A DNA stretch of 64,000 nt from Bradyrhizobium sp. CIAT3101. GTDB taxonomy: Bacteria > Pseudomonadota > Alphaproteobacteria > Rhizobiales > Xanthobacteraceae. Positions 35,372 to 45,246 of this stretch are shown here, one piece after another; position 1 is the first letter of the stretch, and each line of letters begins with the position of its first letter. Below the pieces are notes generated by a model, which saw nothing but the letters and a program-made list of their open reading frames with translations, was not told the DNA's origin and made no database searches. Location of the stretch: contig NZ_CP121634.1 of NCBI RefSeq assembly GCF_029714945.1, forward strand, positions 6,965,001-7,029,000, in the 5' to 3' direction. A program made the translations under genes and the position numbers.

Positions 35372-36088
35372 ATGAAAGCCACATCAACGATTGCAAAAAT
35401 CAAAATCGACAACTCCTATATGGGCGGCTACCTCGCCCTGCCGCGGGAAGCCCCTCGCGGCGGAATAGTCGTTCTGCAGGAGATCTTCGGCGTTACGCCA
35501 GCCATGCGCGCCATTGCCGACGATTTTGCGACCGAGGGCTATGCCGCCCTAGTGCCTGATATCTATTGGCGAATGCAGCGAGACCTCGACCTCGGTAACG
35601 GCGAAGATCCTGCCCAAAGACAAGCGGCAGTCGATTTCTCCGAGCGCTTCGATGAACGTGTCGGAACGACTGATATTTGCGCGAGCCTTGATTGGCTTGC
35701 AAACTACTTGAAGCAGTCGTCGCGACCCGGCCTCGTGGGCTTTTGCCTTGGAGGTCGCCTGGCCGTTCGCGCCGCTTCACTCACCGAAGTGGCGTGCACG
35801 GTCTCGATGTACGGAGTGCGGCTCGACTCGCTCGGTGAGGAGATCAGGAAGGCGAGAAGCCCGATGCAATTCCACTTTGGTGAAAATGACAACCACAATC
35901 CCATGGTCACGATCAACCGGATTCGCGAAATCGTGACGGAGAGAGCAGCGCCGAACGACGAGTTCTATACTTATCCCGACGCGGAGCATGCATTCTATAA
36001 TCGGTTCCGGACGGACCGATTCAACGAGAAGGCCCATCGTCTTGCCAGGTCACGCGTCGTAAGCTTCCTTCGCCAGCATATTGGGTGA
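35372..36088 (+). CDS. Dienelactone hydrolase family protein
   Basis: 238 residues from ATG 35372 (the frame is open from 35327; ATG 35354 is an alternative). Dienelactone hydrolase pattern: 'GIVVLQEIFGVTPAMRAIAD' with Glu37, nucleophile Cys125 in 'GLVGFCLGGRLAVRAA', Asp173 in 'FHFGENDNHNPM' and His206 in 'YPDAEHAFYNRF'. A Cys-His-Asp triad with the supporting Glu is typical of true dienelactone hydrolases, which open lactones formed during aromatic ring-cleavage. Divergent from the CoA transferase. It strengthens the reading of 23.6-36 kb as an aromatic-degradation island. Confidence 0.85.
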   Translation: MKATSTIAKIKIDNSYMGGYLALPREAPRGGIVVLQEIFGVTPAMRAIADDFATEGYAALVPDIYWRMQRDLDLGNGEDPAQRQAAVDFSERFDERVGTTDICASLDWLANYLKQSSRPGLVGFCLGGRLAVRAASLTEVACTVSMYGVRLDSLGEEIRKARSPMQFHFGENDNHNPMVTINRIREIVTERAAPNDEFYTYPDAEHAFYNRFRTDRFNEKAHRLARSRVVSFLRQHIG

Positions 36089-36130
36089 TATGAAAGAGTG
36101 ACGTTTATGCCTCCTTCTATCAAGCCGTGG

Positions 36131-36999
36131 TCAGTGTGATCTGATCGGCAGACCTTCGCAGGGCATATCGATCTCCTCGACCTGGCCCTTGCCGACTTCG
36201 GTGACGCGCAGCTTCCTGCCCTCGAGCGTGAAGGCGCAATTCGTCGGCTGCGGTCCATCCACGACCACTTCGCCCCAGCGGTCCAGTACCGTGACGTTCT
36301 TCTGGTGGTAGACCGTGCAATACAGCCGGCCGTCCCTGCCAAAGGCCATTCCATCTGGCCTTTGAAATCGGGATTGGCATCGGGTTGCAGGACGTTACCG
36401 AAGACCACGCGTTTCGGCGCAGCCTCGGCGAGCACGTCATATCGGTAGATCTCGCCGGTGAAGGACGCGTTGGCATAGAGGTGATTGTCGGGGCCGAAGG
36501 CACTACCGTTGGTGAAGCGGATCTTGCGGTCGAGGACACGCAGCACCTTCATCGCCGTCGGGTCGATCTCATACACACGGCCGTCCCAGTCGAGGTCCAT
36601 ATTGCCGTCGACGAAGGCCTGCCCGTTGATCAAATCCTCGGCGGCCATTCCGGAATCCGTCATGTAGAGCAGTCCGTTCGGACCAAAGCAGAGGTCGTTC
36701 GGAAACAGAAAGCGGTCCGCGCCTTCGCCGTGCATGCGCCGGACTTCGTTTCCGCCCTCGTCGATGCAAATCAGCGCCCGAAGACCGGCTTCCGCAATCC
36801 AGATCCCACCGTGCCCATCGGTCGTCAGTCCGTTCGGACGGCCCCCCGTCTTTCGGATCACCCTGCGATTGCCGCGAGAATCAAGCCTCGTGACGCAAAG
36901 GGTCGAGGCGGACATCTCCGTGACATACATCGATCCATCCGGCAGGCACACCGGACCTTCGGGCGCTCCGATCCCGGTGGCCAACAGTCTCGACGCCAT
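36131..36999 (-). pseudogene. SMP-30/gluconolactonase family protein, one frameshift
   Basis: From ATG 36999: 'GAPEGPVCLPDGSMYVTEMS', 'GRPNGLTTDGHGGIWIAEAG', 'FPNDLCFGPNGLLYMTDSG', 'FTNGSAFGPDNHLYANASF', then 'DANPDFKGQ'. One base is missing at about 36358 and the rest is in the next frame: 'GMAFGRDGRLYCTVYHQKNV' to 'EIDMPCEGLPIRSH' ending at 36131. With the base restored it would be a complete six-bladed propeller lactonase of about 290 residues. The single lesion looks recent. Confidence 0.8.
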
Positions 37000-37033
37000 T
37001 TATTCCTCCCGTTCTGTCGATTGTTGGCGTTCG

Positions 37034-37400
37034 CTAGGCGATGACGAGGCCGTTGGCCGGATCAATCAGCACCACGCGATTGAGGTCGATGGCGAGGTCG
37101 ATCCGCTCGCCATGGCTGCTGATGTCATGGGCCTGCAGCTCGGCAACCGCATCCACTCCTCCGATCTTGATGGTCGTGAAGGTGCGGGTCCCGGTCGGCT
37201 GAATGAGATCGGCGATGGCCGAATAGGAGACCACTCCGTTGCGGAGTGGGCCTCCGCCAGCCCGGCTGAAATGCTGAGGGCGAATGCCGACCAGAACCTC
37301 TTGCTGTGCCGCGCCGGTCAATGATGCCGCCTTCGCGCTCGGAAGCGGAAGCGCGTCGCCGGACTGGAACACAACTGCTGCGCTGGTGGTCGCTGGGATG
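37034..37400 (-). pseudogene. C-terminal fragment of an UgpC/MalK-like ABC ATPase
   Basis: Minus-strand frame with 'QEVLVGIRPQHFSRAGGGPL', 'IADLIQPTGTRTFTTIKIGG', and 'ERIDLAIDLNRVVLIDPANG'. This is the TOBE-type C-terminal domain of sugar or polyol ABC ATPases. The nucleotide-binding domain is missing; the 5' side is cut where the tyrosine-recombinase block begins at about 37396. It lies 35 bp upstream of the SMP-30 gene on the same strand, so a sugar-acid operon was probably disrupted here. Confidence 0.6.
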
Positions 37401-38333
37401 AGGTTGATCGACGTCATCAACAATTATCTGGCCCAGACGCGCTCATTGGGCACGCGTTTCGAGTCCCCCGAGGTATTGTTGCGCCGGTTCTGCCGCGTGA
37501 TGGGTAACCTCGAGATCACAGACATTACTCCAGAGAGGTAGCCGCGTTTCTCTAGGCCGCTCAGCTCCGCCAGGACGTGTCGCCACAGCGTTCTGAGCGG
37601 CTTTTACCGGTTCGCCGTCAGCCGCGGCCACGCAGCGTTCTCGCCGCAGCCGACAACGATCCCGAAGCTGCCACCGCAACAGACGCCGTACGTCTATTCG
37701 ACGGAAGAGCTACGTCGACTGCTGCACGCGCCCTCGGTCCTGAAGGTTAGGCAAAGGCCTCAGGTGCCGGTGATCTATCGGACCCTTCTCCTGCTGCTTT
37801 ACGGTAGCGGTATGCGCATCGGTGAGGCGCTTCGCCTGGTCTTGCGCGACGTGGATCTGACCGAGCAGATCATCACTGTCCGCGACACGAAGTTCCTCAA
37901 AACGCGTTTCGTGCCGATCGGACCAAAGCTCAACTACGAGCTGGCTGCCCATATCGAACGCCGGCGCCTTCTCCCTTTGTCGCGCGGGGAAGAATCTCCG
38001 CTGTTCACCACGCACGATGGCCGGCCGTGGCGCTACCAGCGGGTCATTTCCTTGTTCCAGCATGTCCGTCGAACCGCTGGAATCAGTTGCCCTATCGGCG
38101 AGCTTCGACCGCCACGACTGCACGATATCCGTCATACTGCTGCCGTGCACCGGGTGATTGCCTGGTATCGCTCCGGTCAAGACGTGCAACGGTTGCTCCC
38201 GCAACTCGCAACCTATCTTGGACACATCGATATCCGTTCAACGCATCGCTACTTGCACATGACGCCGGATCTCCTCGATGCAGCCAGCCAGCGCTTTGCA
38301 CAATATTCAATGGGGGTCGACCATGAAGGATGA
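37396..38333 (+). pseudogene. Tyrosine recombinase (first of pair), frameshifted N-terminus
   Basis: The N-terminal core-binding part 'MRLIDVINNYLAQTRSLGTR' and 'VLLRRFCRVMGNLEI' ends at a stop near 37541. The catalytic part is open from about 37650: 'LLLLYGSGMRIGEALRLVLR' (first catalytic Arg), 'TKFLKTRFVPIG', 'RPPRLHDIRHTAAVHRVIAW' (HxxR) and 'LGHIDIRSTHRYLHMTPDLL' (His and nucleophile Tyr). All catalytic residues are present, but 100 bp between the parts is out of frame. Its stop overlaps the start region of the second recombinase. Confidence 0.75.
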
Positions 38334-39264
38334 GAACCTCCTCGGTCCGTGGTCCGCCGTTTCCTGCTGGAGCAGCTGGTGGCCGAACGCAATCTTTCCC
38401 GCAACACCCAAGCCAGCTACCGAGACACGCTTAAACTGCTGCTGCTGTTTGCAAGCAAGCAGGGAGGTTGCGCCATCGATCGTATGGCAGTGGAGGAGCC
38501 GACACCGGCAGTCGCTCGCAAATTCCTGGATCATCTGGAACGTGATCGCCGATGCAGCGAAGCAACCCGCAACCAACGGCTTGCAACCATTCATTTCCTG
38601 GCACACTTCATCGGCATGCATTCGCCGGTCCATCTGGTGGTGTTCCGAGATAAGGGCAATATCATTCAAGAAGACGACAAAAGCCATGATCGGCTATCTT
38701 GAGAAGGCCGAGATGGATGCGCTCCTCGATCAACCCGACACAACAGTGGTGCACGCGCCGATGAGGCAGCAAAATTGACTATCGGTAATCTTCAACTGCG
38801 CGTCTCCGTCAGTGCGCCTTCATGGCAAGGGAAACAAGATCCGGATCTGCCCATTGTGGCCAACGACAGCGACATCACTGGCTCGCCTCGTGACCGATAG
38901 GGATAGGAACGATGCAGTCTTTCTAGGACGCATGAAGGAGCCTTTGACCCGGTTCGGGATACACCGCGTCGTGACGCACTATGCCGCCATTGCGAGCGAA
39001 ACCGTACCGACCCTGGCGACGAAGCGCGTCAGTCCCCATACGATCCGGCACACGACAGCCGTCCATCTACTGCGTGCAGGGGTTGATATCAACACGATCC
39101 GCGCTTGGCTGGGCCATGTGTCGTTGGACACCACGCACATCTACGCCGAGGTGGATCTGGAAATGAAGGCCAAGGCGTTAGCTAAGATTGATATCAGCGG
39201 CTTGAGAAAGCCCTCACGACAACAATCCTTGCCGTCCTTGATGGCTTTCCTGAACGCCCTGTAG
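38322..39264 (+). pseudogene. Tyrosine recombinase (second of pair), broken
   Basis: ATG 38322 overlaps the first recombinase. Frames change several times: 'MKDENLLGP', then 'FLLEQLVAERNLSRNTQASY', then 'AMIGYLEKAEMDALLDQPDT', a deletion of about 20 codons before the catalytic 'ARADEAAKLTIGNLQ', and finally an open frame 38812-39264, 'LHGKGNKIRICPLW', 'VSPHTIRHTTAVHLLRAGVD', 'WLGHVSLDTTHIYAEV'. Catalytic HxxR, His and Tyr persist but the gene is dead. The overlapping tandem arrangement is that of the rhizobial recombinase trios (RIT elements). Confidence 0.7.
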
Positions 39265-39368
39265 GCAACGACCATCGCCATGCTTATGTGGTGGCTTGCG
39301 CCAAGGAAATCACTGAGATCCTTGGCTTATCGCCCACAGCCGCAACATAAATTTGGCCGCAACATAAG

Positions 39369-40132
39369 GCGGATTGCCGATGGCAAGATCAAAACTCGCC
39401 GGCAGCTCCGCGCGGGAGAAATCGCCCGGGATGATCCGCGCCCGCAGCTGCAACAGACGCACGATGCGCGCGGTGACCGGATCGAGCTCGATCCCAGTGA
39501 CGTGGGAGATCTCGCGAAGTCTCTCGGGCATCAGCGCCGGAAACAGGTCGGTGCCGATGCCGGGTTCGAGCACACGGCCGCCGCGCCATCCAAGGCGCTG
39601 GAGGCCTGCCCAGATCGCGCGCACGATGAACTCGGGCGTGAAATGCGCATACTGCGTGCAACGCGCAAGCGAGGCAAGGTTGAGATCGCCGACAGCATCC
39701 TGCAGATCCTCGCCGATCGCCTCCCAACCCTTGCGAAACTCGGCCTCGCCGGGAGGCCGGAACACGAAGTTGGCGAGCTCGCACGCACCGAATCCGGTGA
39801 AGCGGATCAGCTGCTCCTGCTCTTCAGGCGTCGCCGGCCGCGCATCGGCCTCGATGGCGGCAGCGAGCCGGATCGCCGCGATATTGCCCTTCGCCAGGGC
39901 GCGGCCGCCGGCAAGATAGAAATCCGCGCCGCGCTCGCGCCGTGCTGATGATTTGGAGCGTGCGACCGCCGCGAGCGGAAGCGCGGGCGCCGGCGTCGCC
40001 GGATCGGGATCATCGTCATCGTCTGGCTCGACGGCGAGGCCGCGGGCGAAAGCGGTGACGCCGAGGCCAAGGCCCGAACGATAAGGCGGTGTTGCCGAAG
40101 AGATCGAGGGTGAAGGGATCGTCTTGCGCCAT
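39369..40132 (-). pseudogene. N-6 adenine DNA methylase domain protein, truncated
   Basis: From ATG 40132 the frame starts 'MAQDDPFTLDLFGNTALS', shifts by one base near 40080, and continues 'FTGFGACELANFVFRPPGEA', 'YAHFTPEFIVRAIWAGLQRL', SAM-binding motif I 'GGRVLEPGIGTDLFPALMPE' and motif IV 'FDLAIGNPPY', where the recombinase element cuts in. Such methylase domains head very large helicase-methylase proteins of rhizobial plasmids and ICEs; only the first 250 or so residues remain. Confidence 0.7.
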
Positions 40133-40221
40133 GGGAATTTCTCATTGAGATGAGGGCGCGTGCCGTCGTCCCGCCGAGCTGCCTAGGCTGCGGATGGTCA
40201 CCATGGATGGGGATGGGAGGG

Positions 40222-40635
40222 TTAGCGCACGATGAGCGACAGCGCGATGTCTGTCTCGCTTAGCTGCAGGCGCAGATGCGTGTAGCGAAAATCACGATTG
40301 ATGAGAGGGATGAGCCGCTCGGCCTCGATGAATTCGATACCGTCATCGGCGCCGAAATGGCGGCGCTTGTAGTCGAACCAGTCCGGATTGCCTACCGGAT
40401 GGCATTCCTCGGAATAGACCACAAGCGGACGATCGCCGTCGCCGAGCTTGCCGTTCGCCATGATGTAGACGCCGTTGTCACCCACAAGCCAGAGGCCGGG
40501 CTTCTCGCCCTCACCAGGCCTTTGACCGTAATAGGGATTGCGAAACCCGCCATTGGCGGCGGCGTCGGATTGTCCGCGTTCGATAACCCTGCGGACGGCG
40601 GGGATGGGAAATGTGAACATCACGACCTCCCTCAC
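40222..40635 (-). CDS. DUF3085 family protein
   Basis: 137 residues (132 from an internal ATG at 'MFTFPIPAV'). Recognisable DUF3085 features: 'FPIPAVRRVIERGQSDAAAN', 'GLWLVGDNGVYIMANGKL', 'VVYSEECHPVGNPDWFDYKR'. Function unknown; these genes are typical cargo of rhizobial plasmids and ICEs next to methylase, DUF1419 and toprim genes, exactly as here. The start overlaps the end of the DUF1419 gene by four bases. Intact. Confidence 0.75.
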   Translation of the reverse strand: MREVVMFTFPIPAVRRVIERGQSDAAANGGFRNPYYGQRPGEGEKPGLWLVGDNGVYIMANGKLGDGDRPLVVYSEECHPVGNPDWFDYKRRHFGADDGIEFIEAERLIPLINRDFRYTHLRLQLSETDIALSLIVR

Positions 40636-41231
40636 GCCGCGATCGCATCAGGAAGGTGGCGCAGATGCACCGGCAGATTCGCGGCGATCTCCGCCTCGGT
40701 CATTTGGTCGAGCAGCTTCAGCACTGTGCCGCGCTCGCCGCCATAGAACAGCACCGTGCGCACGCCGCGCAGATGCTCGGCCCAGCGTTCGCCGGCATAG
40801 CCGCGATAATCGTCATGCGTGTTCGACCAGATGTGCTCGAGCCGCTCTTCGCGCGTCATCGCTTTCAAGGGCCGCGATTCCCGCTCGACGATCGCGGCAC
40901 GCATCCGGTCGGGCGAGCCCTTCTCGGAGAGATCGCAATAGCCGTGGAAGGTGCGCGGACGACCGTCGATCGTCAGCGCGAGGAAGACGCTGCTGATGCT
41001 GCCGGTGAGGAATTCGCTCAATGCGAACATATCGCCACGCATCCAGAGCGGCGGCAGGACCTCGAACATATAGTCGTGCTCGGCCTGGCCGATCGCGAAC
41101 CATTAGCCGCGATAGAGAGCGCCATCGTCCGGTGAACGGTTCGGACGCTTCGCATGGCGGTCGAACATACGGAACATCTGCCGGCGGTTGGCGATGCCCT
41201 GATAGACCTTGCGGATCGGAGAGAGGATCAT
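40632..41231 (-). pseudogene. DUF1419 family protein with in-frame stop
   Basis: ATG 41231: 'SPIRKVYQGIANRRQMFRMF' and 'DRHAKRPNRSPDDGALYRG', then TAA at 41103-41105, then in the same frame 'WFAIGQAEHDYMFEVLPPLW', 'MRGDMFALSEFLTGSISSVF', 'GYCDLSEKGSPDRMRAAIVE' to the stop at 40632. A single nonsense codon splits a family of about 200 residues. The downstream ATG of 'MFEVLPPLW' (41069) could still produce the C-terminal 145 residues. Confidence 0.65.
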
Positions 41232-41467
41232 GATCGGGCTCCTTTCAGCCTCGTCGGGCCGGAGCGCGGCTCATCCTCTCGATGTCGCCATCGTCTTCAG
41301 CGCTTCCTGACCCCTCCCCCACGGCCGCCTCTCCGTCCGGCCGGGTCAAGGGCCGCGGTACGCGGGCGAAGCTTCACCCTTGACGCGGCCGGCGGGCATG
41401 CGGCAGCTGGGTTTTCCTTTCCCTCCTCTCCCTTCTTCATCTTCTTGGCCGGATGCAGCTGTTCGTT

Positions 41468-42334
41468 TTAATCCTGCGCGGCAGGCCGGAGCCGCTCGTA
41501 GTCGCAGCCCAGCTTTTGTGCGATGACCGCGAGCCTCTTAGCATACACCTCGCCCTGCCGATTGTTATCGGTTGCTGCGATGGGGCGCGCACCTGGCCGC
41601 GCGCTCAACACCCGAATGGCGGCGACGGTCGCCGGCGCCCAACCGCCTCCCGTGCTGAGACAAAGACTATCGGGCTGCTGGCCTTCGATTGCGGCGAAGC
41701 TCATAGCGTCGATCGCGGCTTCCGTGACGCAGAGCCGGCTCGCATCGGCCGGTCCGAGGCGAAACAGCACCTTGCCGCAGCCGCTGGCGAAGCCCCGCCA
41801 TTCCGGCCCGCGCTCTTCCCAGCCGGTGACGACACCATCGCCGTCGAGATGCACGGCCCACATGCTGCCGTGCGGGCCTTCGCGCAATCCGCCATGTCGG
41901 ATCGCCGCACGGATGATCGATTCCGGAATGGCGCGCTGATCGCGCGGATAGCACCAGGTCAGCGATCCTCGCCATGGCTCACGTCGCGCACGCCAGCGAT
42001 CCGCCACACAGAGATCGGGCCCCTGCTCCGGGGACTTTCGTGTCCAGACAGGTTCGGTCGGCACAAAGCCGACGAGATCCGAGACCTGCTGCAGCACGTC
42101 CGGAAATGCGAGGCCGTCGAGATGCTCCACCAGCGAGAATACATCACCCTTGGCATCGGACAGCGCATCGAACCAGCCCTTGCCATCATGGATGACGATG
42201 ATGATGTCGCCGCCGCGGCGATACTTGACGGCCTTGCGCGTGCTTTTCTTCAGATCGATTGCAACGCCGCCCTTCTCCAGTACGGCGGCGCAGGGCACGC
42301 GCGTCTTCAGCTCCTCGATGTCCTTCTTTTCCAT
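41468..42334 (-). CDS. Toprim domain protein, primase-like, mobile-element type
   Basis: 288 residues from ATG 42334, chosen because homologues begin at 'MEKKDIEELKTRVPCAAVLE'; the frame is open further upstream. A central CHC2-like/DUF3991 part ('VFSLVEHLDGLAFPDVLQQV') is followed by a toprim domain 'RLCVTEAAIDAMSFAAIEGQ' (Glu) and 'RPIAATDNNRQGEVYAKRLA' (D-x-N in place of the usual DxD). Such proteins may prime replication or transfer of rhizobial plasmids and ICEs. The second acidic residue of the DxD motif is replaced by Asn, which may weaken metal binding. 41232-41467 upstream of DUF1419 shows nothing else. Confidence 0.7.
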   Translation of the reverse strand: MEKKDIEELKTRVPCAAVLEKGGVAIDLKKSTRKAVKYRRGGDIIIVIHDGKGWFDALSDAKGDVFSLVEHLDGLAFPDVLQQVSDLVGFVPTEPVWTRKSPEQGPDLCVADRWRARREPWRGSLTWCYPRDQRAIPESIIRAAIRHGGLREGPHGSMWAVHLDGDGVVTGWEERGPEWRGFASGCGKVLFRLGPADASRLCVTEAAIDAMSFAAIEGQQPDSLCLSTGGGWAPATVAAIRVLSARPGARPIAATDNNRQGEVYAKRLAVIAQKLGCDYERLRPAAQD

Positions 42335-42553
42335 CTCCAATTCCCGGCGCTGCGCCGGGCCTTTTCCGCTCGAATTGCCTTCTCCCGCACCTTGCCGGAC
42401 CCGCGCGTTTCGCCGCGAAGAGCGAAGGGGGCAAGGGCGTGGCTGGCAACTGATGAATCTTGCGGGGCAACCGGCGCCGTCGCGTCGGCCAGCCGCGGCG
42501 CAGCCTCCCTTGCCGCCGCCCACTCGCAAGCGGCACTCAAAGGGAAACCCGGC

Positions 42554-43034
42554 TCAATGAGCCGGGCTGAACTGGTGCGGATCGTATTCATGCACGATGA
42601 CGACGTCGGCATCGCCGAGTTCTTCGCTTGGCATCACGCCGTAGGTGATCGCCCGAACAACCCTTGGATTGGCAACCCAGGGCTCGACGCAGTGGGACGC
42701 GCTGTGCCACGTGTTTCTCGACGGCAAGACGTACAATGGCTATTCGGCGGCGCTGGTGGATAGCTGGGGCGGCAGGAAACTTGGTATCGAGCACGTACGC
42801 AACAAGATGGCCGGGTGCGGCGTCTTGTTGGACGTTGCGGCCAGTCGGGTGAAACGTCAGCGTGTTAGGCGCCAGATCCAGCGCTTCCGCGATCGCCCCG
42901 GCAGTCATTCCGTCGGGACAGAGAGCAGAAGAAGCGCAGGCGCGGCCAGCGTAGCGCAATCTCACAACAACAGACGTCACGATCCGGAGCGGCGCCATCA
43001 GCGCATTCGGTTTATCGCAAGATCTCGACAACAC
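42554..43034 (-). pseudogene. Remnant including an ArsR-like helix-turn-helix
   Basis: Minus strand. 'GMTAGAIAEALDLAPNTLTF' with a following His matches the winged-helix core of ArsR regulators; it then runs into out-of-frame sequence. Further on, 'RVVRAITYGVMPSEELGDAD' and 'VVIVHEYDPHQFSPAH' end at 42554 and look like the tail of another small conserved protein. Both are fragments. The stretch lies just downstream of the peptide exporter gene. Confidence 0.45.
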
Positions 43035-43059
43035 TCTGCGATGCCGCTCACCCGAACTG

Positions 43060-45216
43060 TTAGCTGACTCCGGTTTGCGCTCGCCACAAACGAGTGTAGG
43101 CGCCGTCGGCTCTCAGCAGATCAGCGTGCCTTCCTTGCGCAACAACCCCTCCCTTGTCCAAGACGACGATCTTGTCGGCCCCACAAATGGTACTGAGACG
43201 ATGAGAGATGACGATGATGATCTTGCCGGCCCGACGCAGATCGTCAATCACTCGCACGACGGATGCCTCGGCAGCCGAGTCGAGAGAGGATGTGGCCTCG
43301 TCCAAAATCAGGATCTTCGGATCGCGATACAAAGCCCGAGCCAACGCGAGGCGCTGCTTCTCGCCACCGGAGAGACGTATGCCGCTCTCGCCCAGATAGG
43401 CCTGGAAACCGCCGGGCCAACGCTTGATCAACTCGCACAGCCCTAGTTGATCGCAGATTTGCAGTATCTTCTCGATGTCAGGCTCGAACTCGCCAAGAGC
43501 GATGTTCTCGATCAGCGAGCCCGAGAACACGTCGATCGATTGCGGTACCGCAGCGATAACCCTGCACAGGGATACGGTCGAGAAGTCCTGGACGTCATAG
43601 GGCCCGATGCGGATGCGTCCGCCCTCGAGCGGATAAACGTTCTGTAATAGCGCCACAAGGGAGCTCTTGCCTGAGCCGCTTTCCCCCACCACGGCCGTCA
43701 TCTCGCCTCGGCCGAAAGTGACGCTGAGATCCTGGAACAGGTTCGGCTGCGCGCCATGGCGAAACGTGACGTTCTCCAGGCAGATATCACCAAGGTCGGA
43801 CTTGGTGGCGTCGATGCCACCACCGCTCGCCTGTTCGAGATCGAAGATCTCGAACAGGCGATCCGCCGCAATAAACGCATCCTGAACGATCCGGTTGGTT
43901 TGGATCAGGTTGGCAACCGGCCGGGTGATATAGCCAAGCAACGTATAGCAGGACAGTAGTTCGCCGGGCGTGACGGTCTGCTCGAGGGCAAGCGTCGTAC
44001 CGAACCACATCAGCACGATGGTGAATAGGCTCGAGAGGAAGGTCGAGGCATTGTCTCCGAAGACTGAGACGAGGCTGGAGCTGTAGACAGAATGCAGCGT
44101 CTTGATGAAGCGGGTCTCGATCTTAAGATTGGCCAGGCTCTCTATACCGAATGTCTTGATCGTGGAGACCGCTCCGAGCGACTCAACCAATTGCGCCTCC
44201 AGGTCGGCGGCATTTTCCATAATGGCGCGCTGGCGCTTCCTATTCATCCAGTTGATGGTCAAATAGACCAGTAAGTATAGTGGGATAGAGGTCGCCACCG
44301 CCAAGGCGATCTTCCATGAATAGACAAACATCAGCCCCAACGAGAACAGTATCACAAGCAGATCGACGAACATGGTGATTGAGACGTCATTCAGGAAGCT
44401 CCTGATCTTCACCGCGTCATTCATGCGGGAGACGATCTCGCCCATGCGCATTCCGTCGAAGAACTTCTGGGGCAGGCTTAGGACGTGATTGTAGTAGCCG
44501 AGGATCAAGTGAACATCGATCTTCTGACCCGTTTGCAGCGTGAGCTGGTGTCTGAGGAGATCGATCAAGATCTGTGGCACCAGGATCAGCAGCATGGCGA
44601 CGCTCATCAGGTTCAGCAGGTTGCGATTGCCCGCTGTGATCACATGATCGACGATCTTCTGAACGTAGATGGCCGTCGAGAGGCTAAGGATCGTCGTCAC
44701 CACTGCCCCGATGAGAGCCTGCACCATCACCTCTTTGTGTGGCGCAAGCAGGCGGGCGAAGCGGACGAGGGGTGATGTGGTTTCGTCGCGTCGCTCGAAG
44801 GTGCCTGCCGGAACCAGGAGCACCAGGACGCCCGTCCATTGCGTCTTGAATTCCTGATGCGAAAGCTTGCGGATTTCGCCATAGGCCGGGTCCATGACGA
44901 CGACCCACCTCGCGTCGATGGCCTGGATGACGACGAAGTGGTGCAGGGCCTCCTTGACGATGACGTGCGCGATGGCGGGCTTGGGAATCTTGTACAGGCT
45001 ATCGAACCCACCCTTCACCCCCTTGGCGATGAATCCCAGTTTTTGAGCCGCTTGCGTGAGGCCAGACACCGTGGTGCCGGAGCGGTCTGTCGAGGCATAC
45101 TGGCGGATGCGCGACAAGGGCAGCTTGTAGCCATAGAAGGCTGCGACAGAAGCAAGACTGGCGGCCCCGCAATCTGTGATATCGCGCTGCTTGAATTTGA
45201 TGACTTTGCTCGACAT
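43060..45216 (-). CDS. Peptidase-containing ABC exporter (C39, double-glycine peptides)
   Basis: 718 residues from ATG 45216 (a TTG at 45246, directly abutting the hlyD stop, would add ten). The N-terminal C39 cysteine protease domain has Cys16 in 'QRDITDCGAASLASVAAFYG', His93 in 'KEALHHFVVIQAIDARWVVV' and Asp109 in 'VMDPAYGEI'. Then a six-helix ABC membrane domain ('GMRMGEIVSRMNDAVKIRSF'), and the ATPase with Walker A 'VVGESGSGKSSLVALLQN', signature 'IRLSGGEKQRLALARALY', Walker B 'ILILDEATSSLDSA' and H-loop 'ISHRLSTI'. It should cut leaders after Gly-Gly and export the peptides. The adaptor gene is immediately upstream and three double-glycine peptide genes lie beyond it. All motifs are intact. 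Confidence 0.92.
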   Translation of the reverse strand: MSSKVIKFKQRDITDCGAASLASVAAFYGYKLPLSRIRQYASTDRSGTTVSGLTQAAQKLGFIAKGVKGGFDSLYKIPKPAIAHVIVKEALHHFVVIQAIDARWVVVMDPAYGEIRKLSHQEFKTQWTGVLVLLVPAGTFERRDETTSPLVRFARLLAPHKEVMVQALIGAVVTTILSLSTAIYVQKIVDHVITAGNRNLLNLMSVAMLLILVPQILIDLLRHQLTLQTGQKIDVHLILGYYNHVLSLPQKFFDGMRMGEIVSRMNDAVKIRSFLNDVSITMFVDLLVILFSLGLMFVYSWKIALAVATSIPLYLLVYLTINWMNRKRQRAIMENAADLEAQLVESLGAVSTIKTFGIESLANLKIETRFIKTLHSVYSSSLVSVFGDNASTFLSSLFTIVLMWFGTTLALEQTVTPGELLSCYTLLGYITRPVANLIQTNRIVQDAFIAADRLFEIFDLEQASGGGIDATKSDLGDICLENVTFRHGAQPNLFQDLSVTFGRGEMTAVVGESGSGKSSLVALLQNVYPLEGGRIRIGPYDVQDFSTVSLCRVIAAVPQSIDVFSGSLIENIALGEFEPDIEKILQICDQLGLCELIKRWPGGFQAYLGESGIRLSGGEKQRLALARALYRDPKILILDEATSSLDSAAEASVVRVIDDLRRAGKIIIVISHRLSTICGADKIVVLDKGGVVAQGRHADLLRADGAYTRLWRAQTGVS

Positions 45217-45246
45217 AGAGCGCGCGGCTATTTGGAGACGAAACAA

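Larger units (their letters stand above)
37396..39368 (+). mobile_element. Decayed tyrosine-recombinase (RIT-like) element
   Basis: Two co-oriented, overlapping tyrosine recombinase genes; a third, expected in a recombinase trio, is missing. On the left the block cuts an UgpC-like gene, on the right it cuts a DNA methylase gene at its NPPY motif. Near the right end the 11-mer CCGCAACATAA occurs twice (39340-39350 and 39357-39367), a possible recombinase binding repeat. Boundaries are approximate. Confidence 0.5.

Noticed and set aside
41453..42763. 436-codon plus-strand frame
   Set aside because: Antisense to the toprim gene in GC-rich DNA; no domain recognised, whereas the minus strand shows clear toprim motifs.
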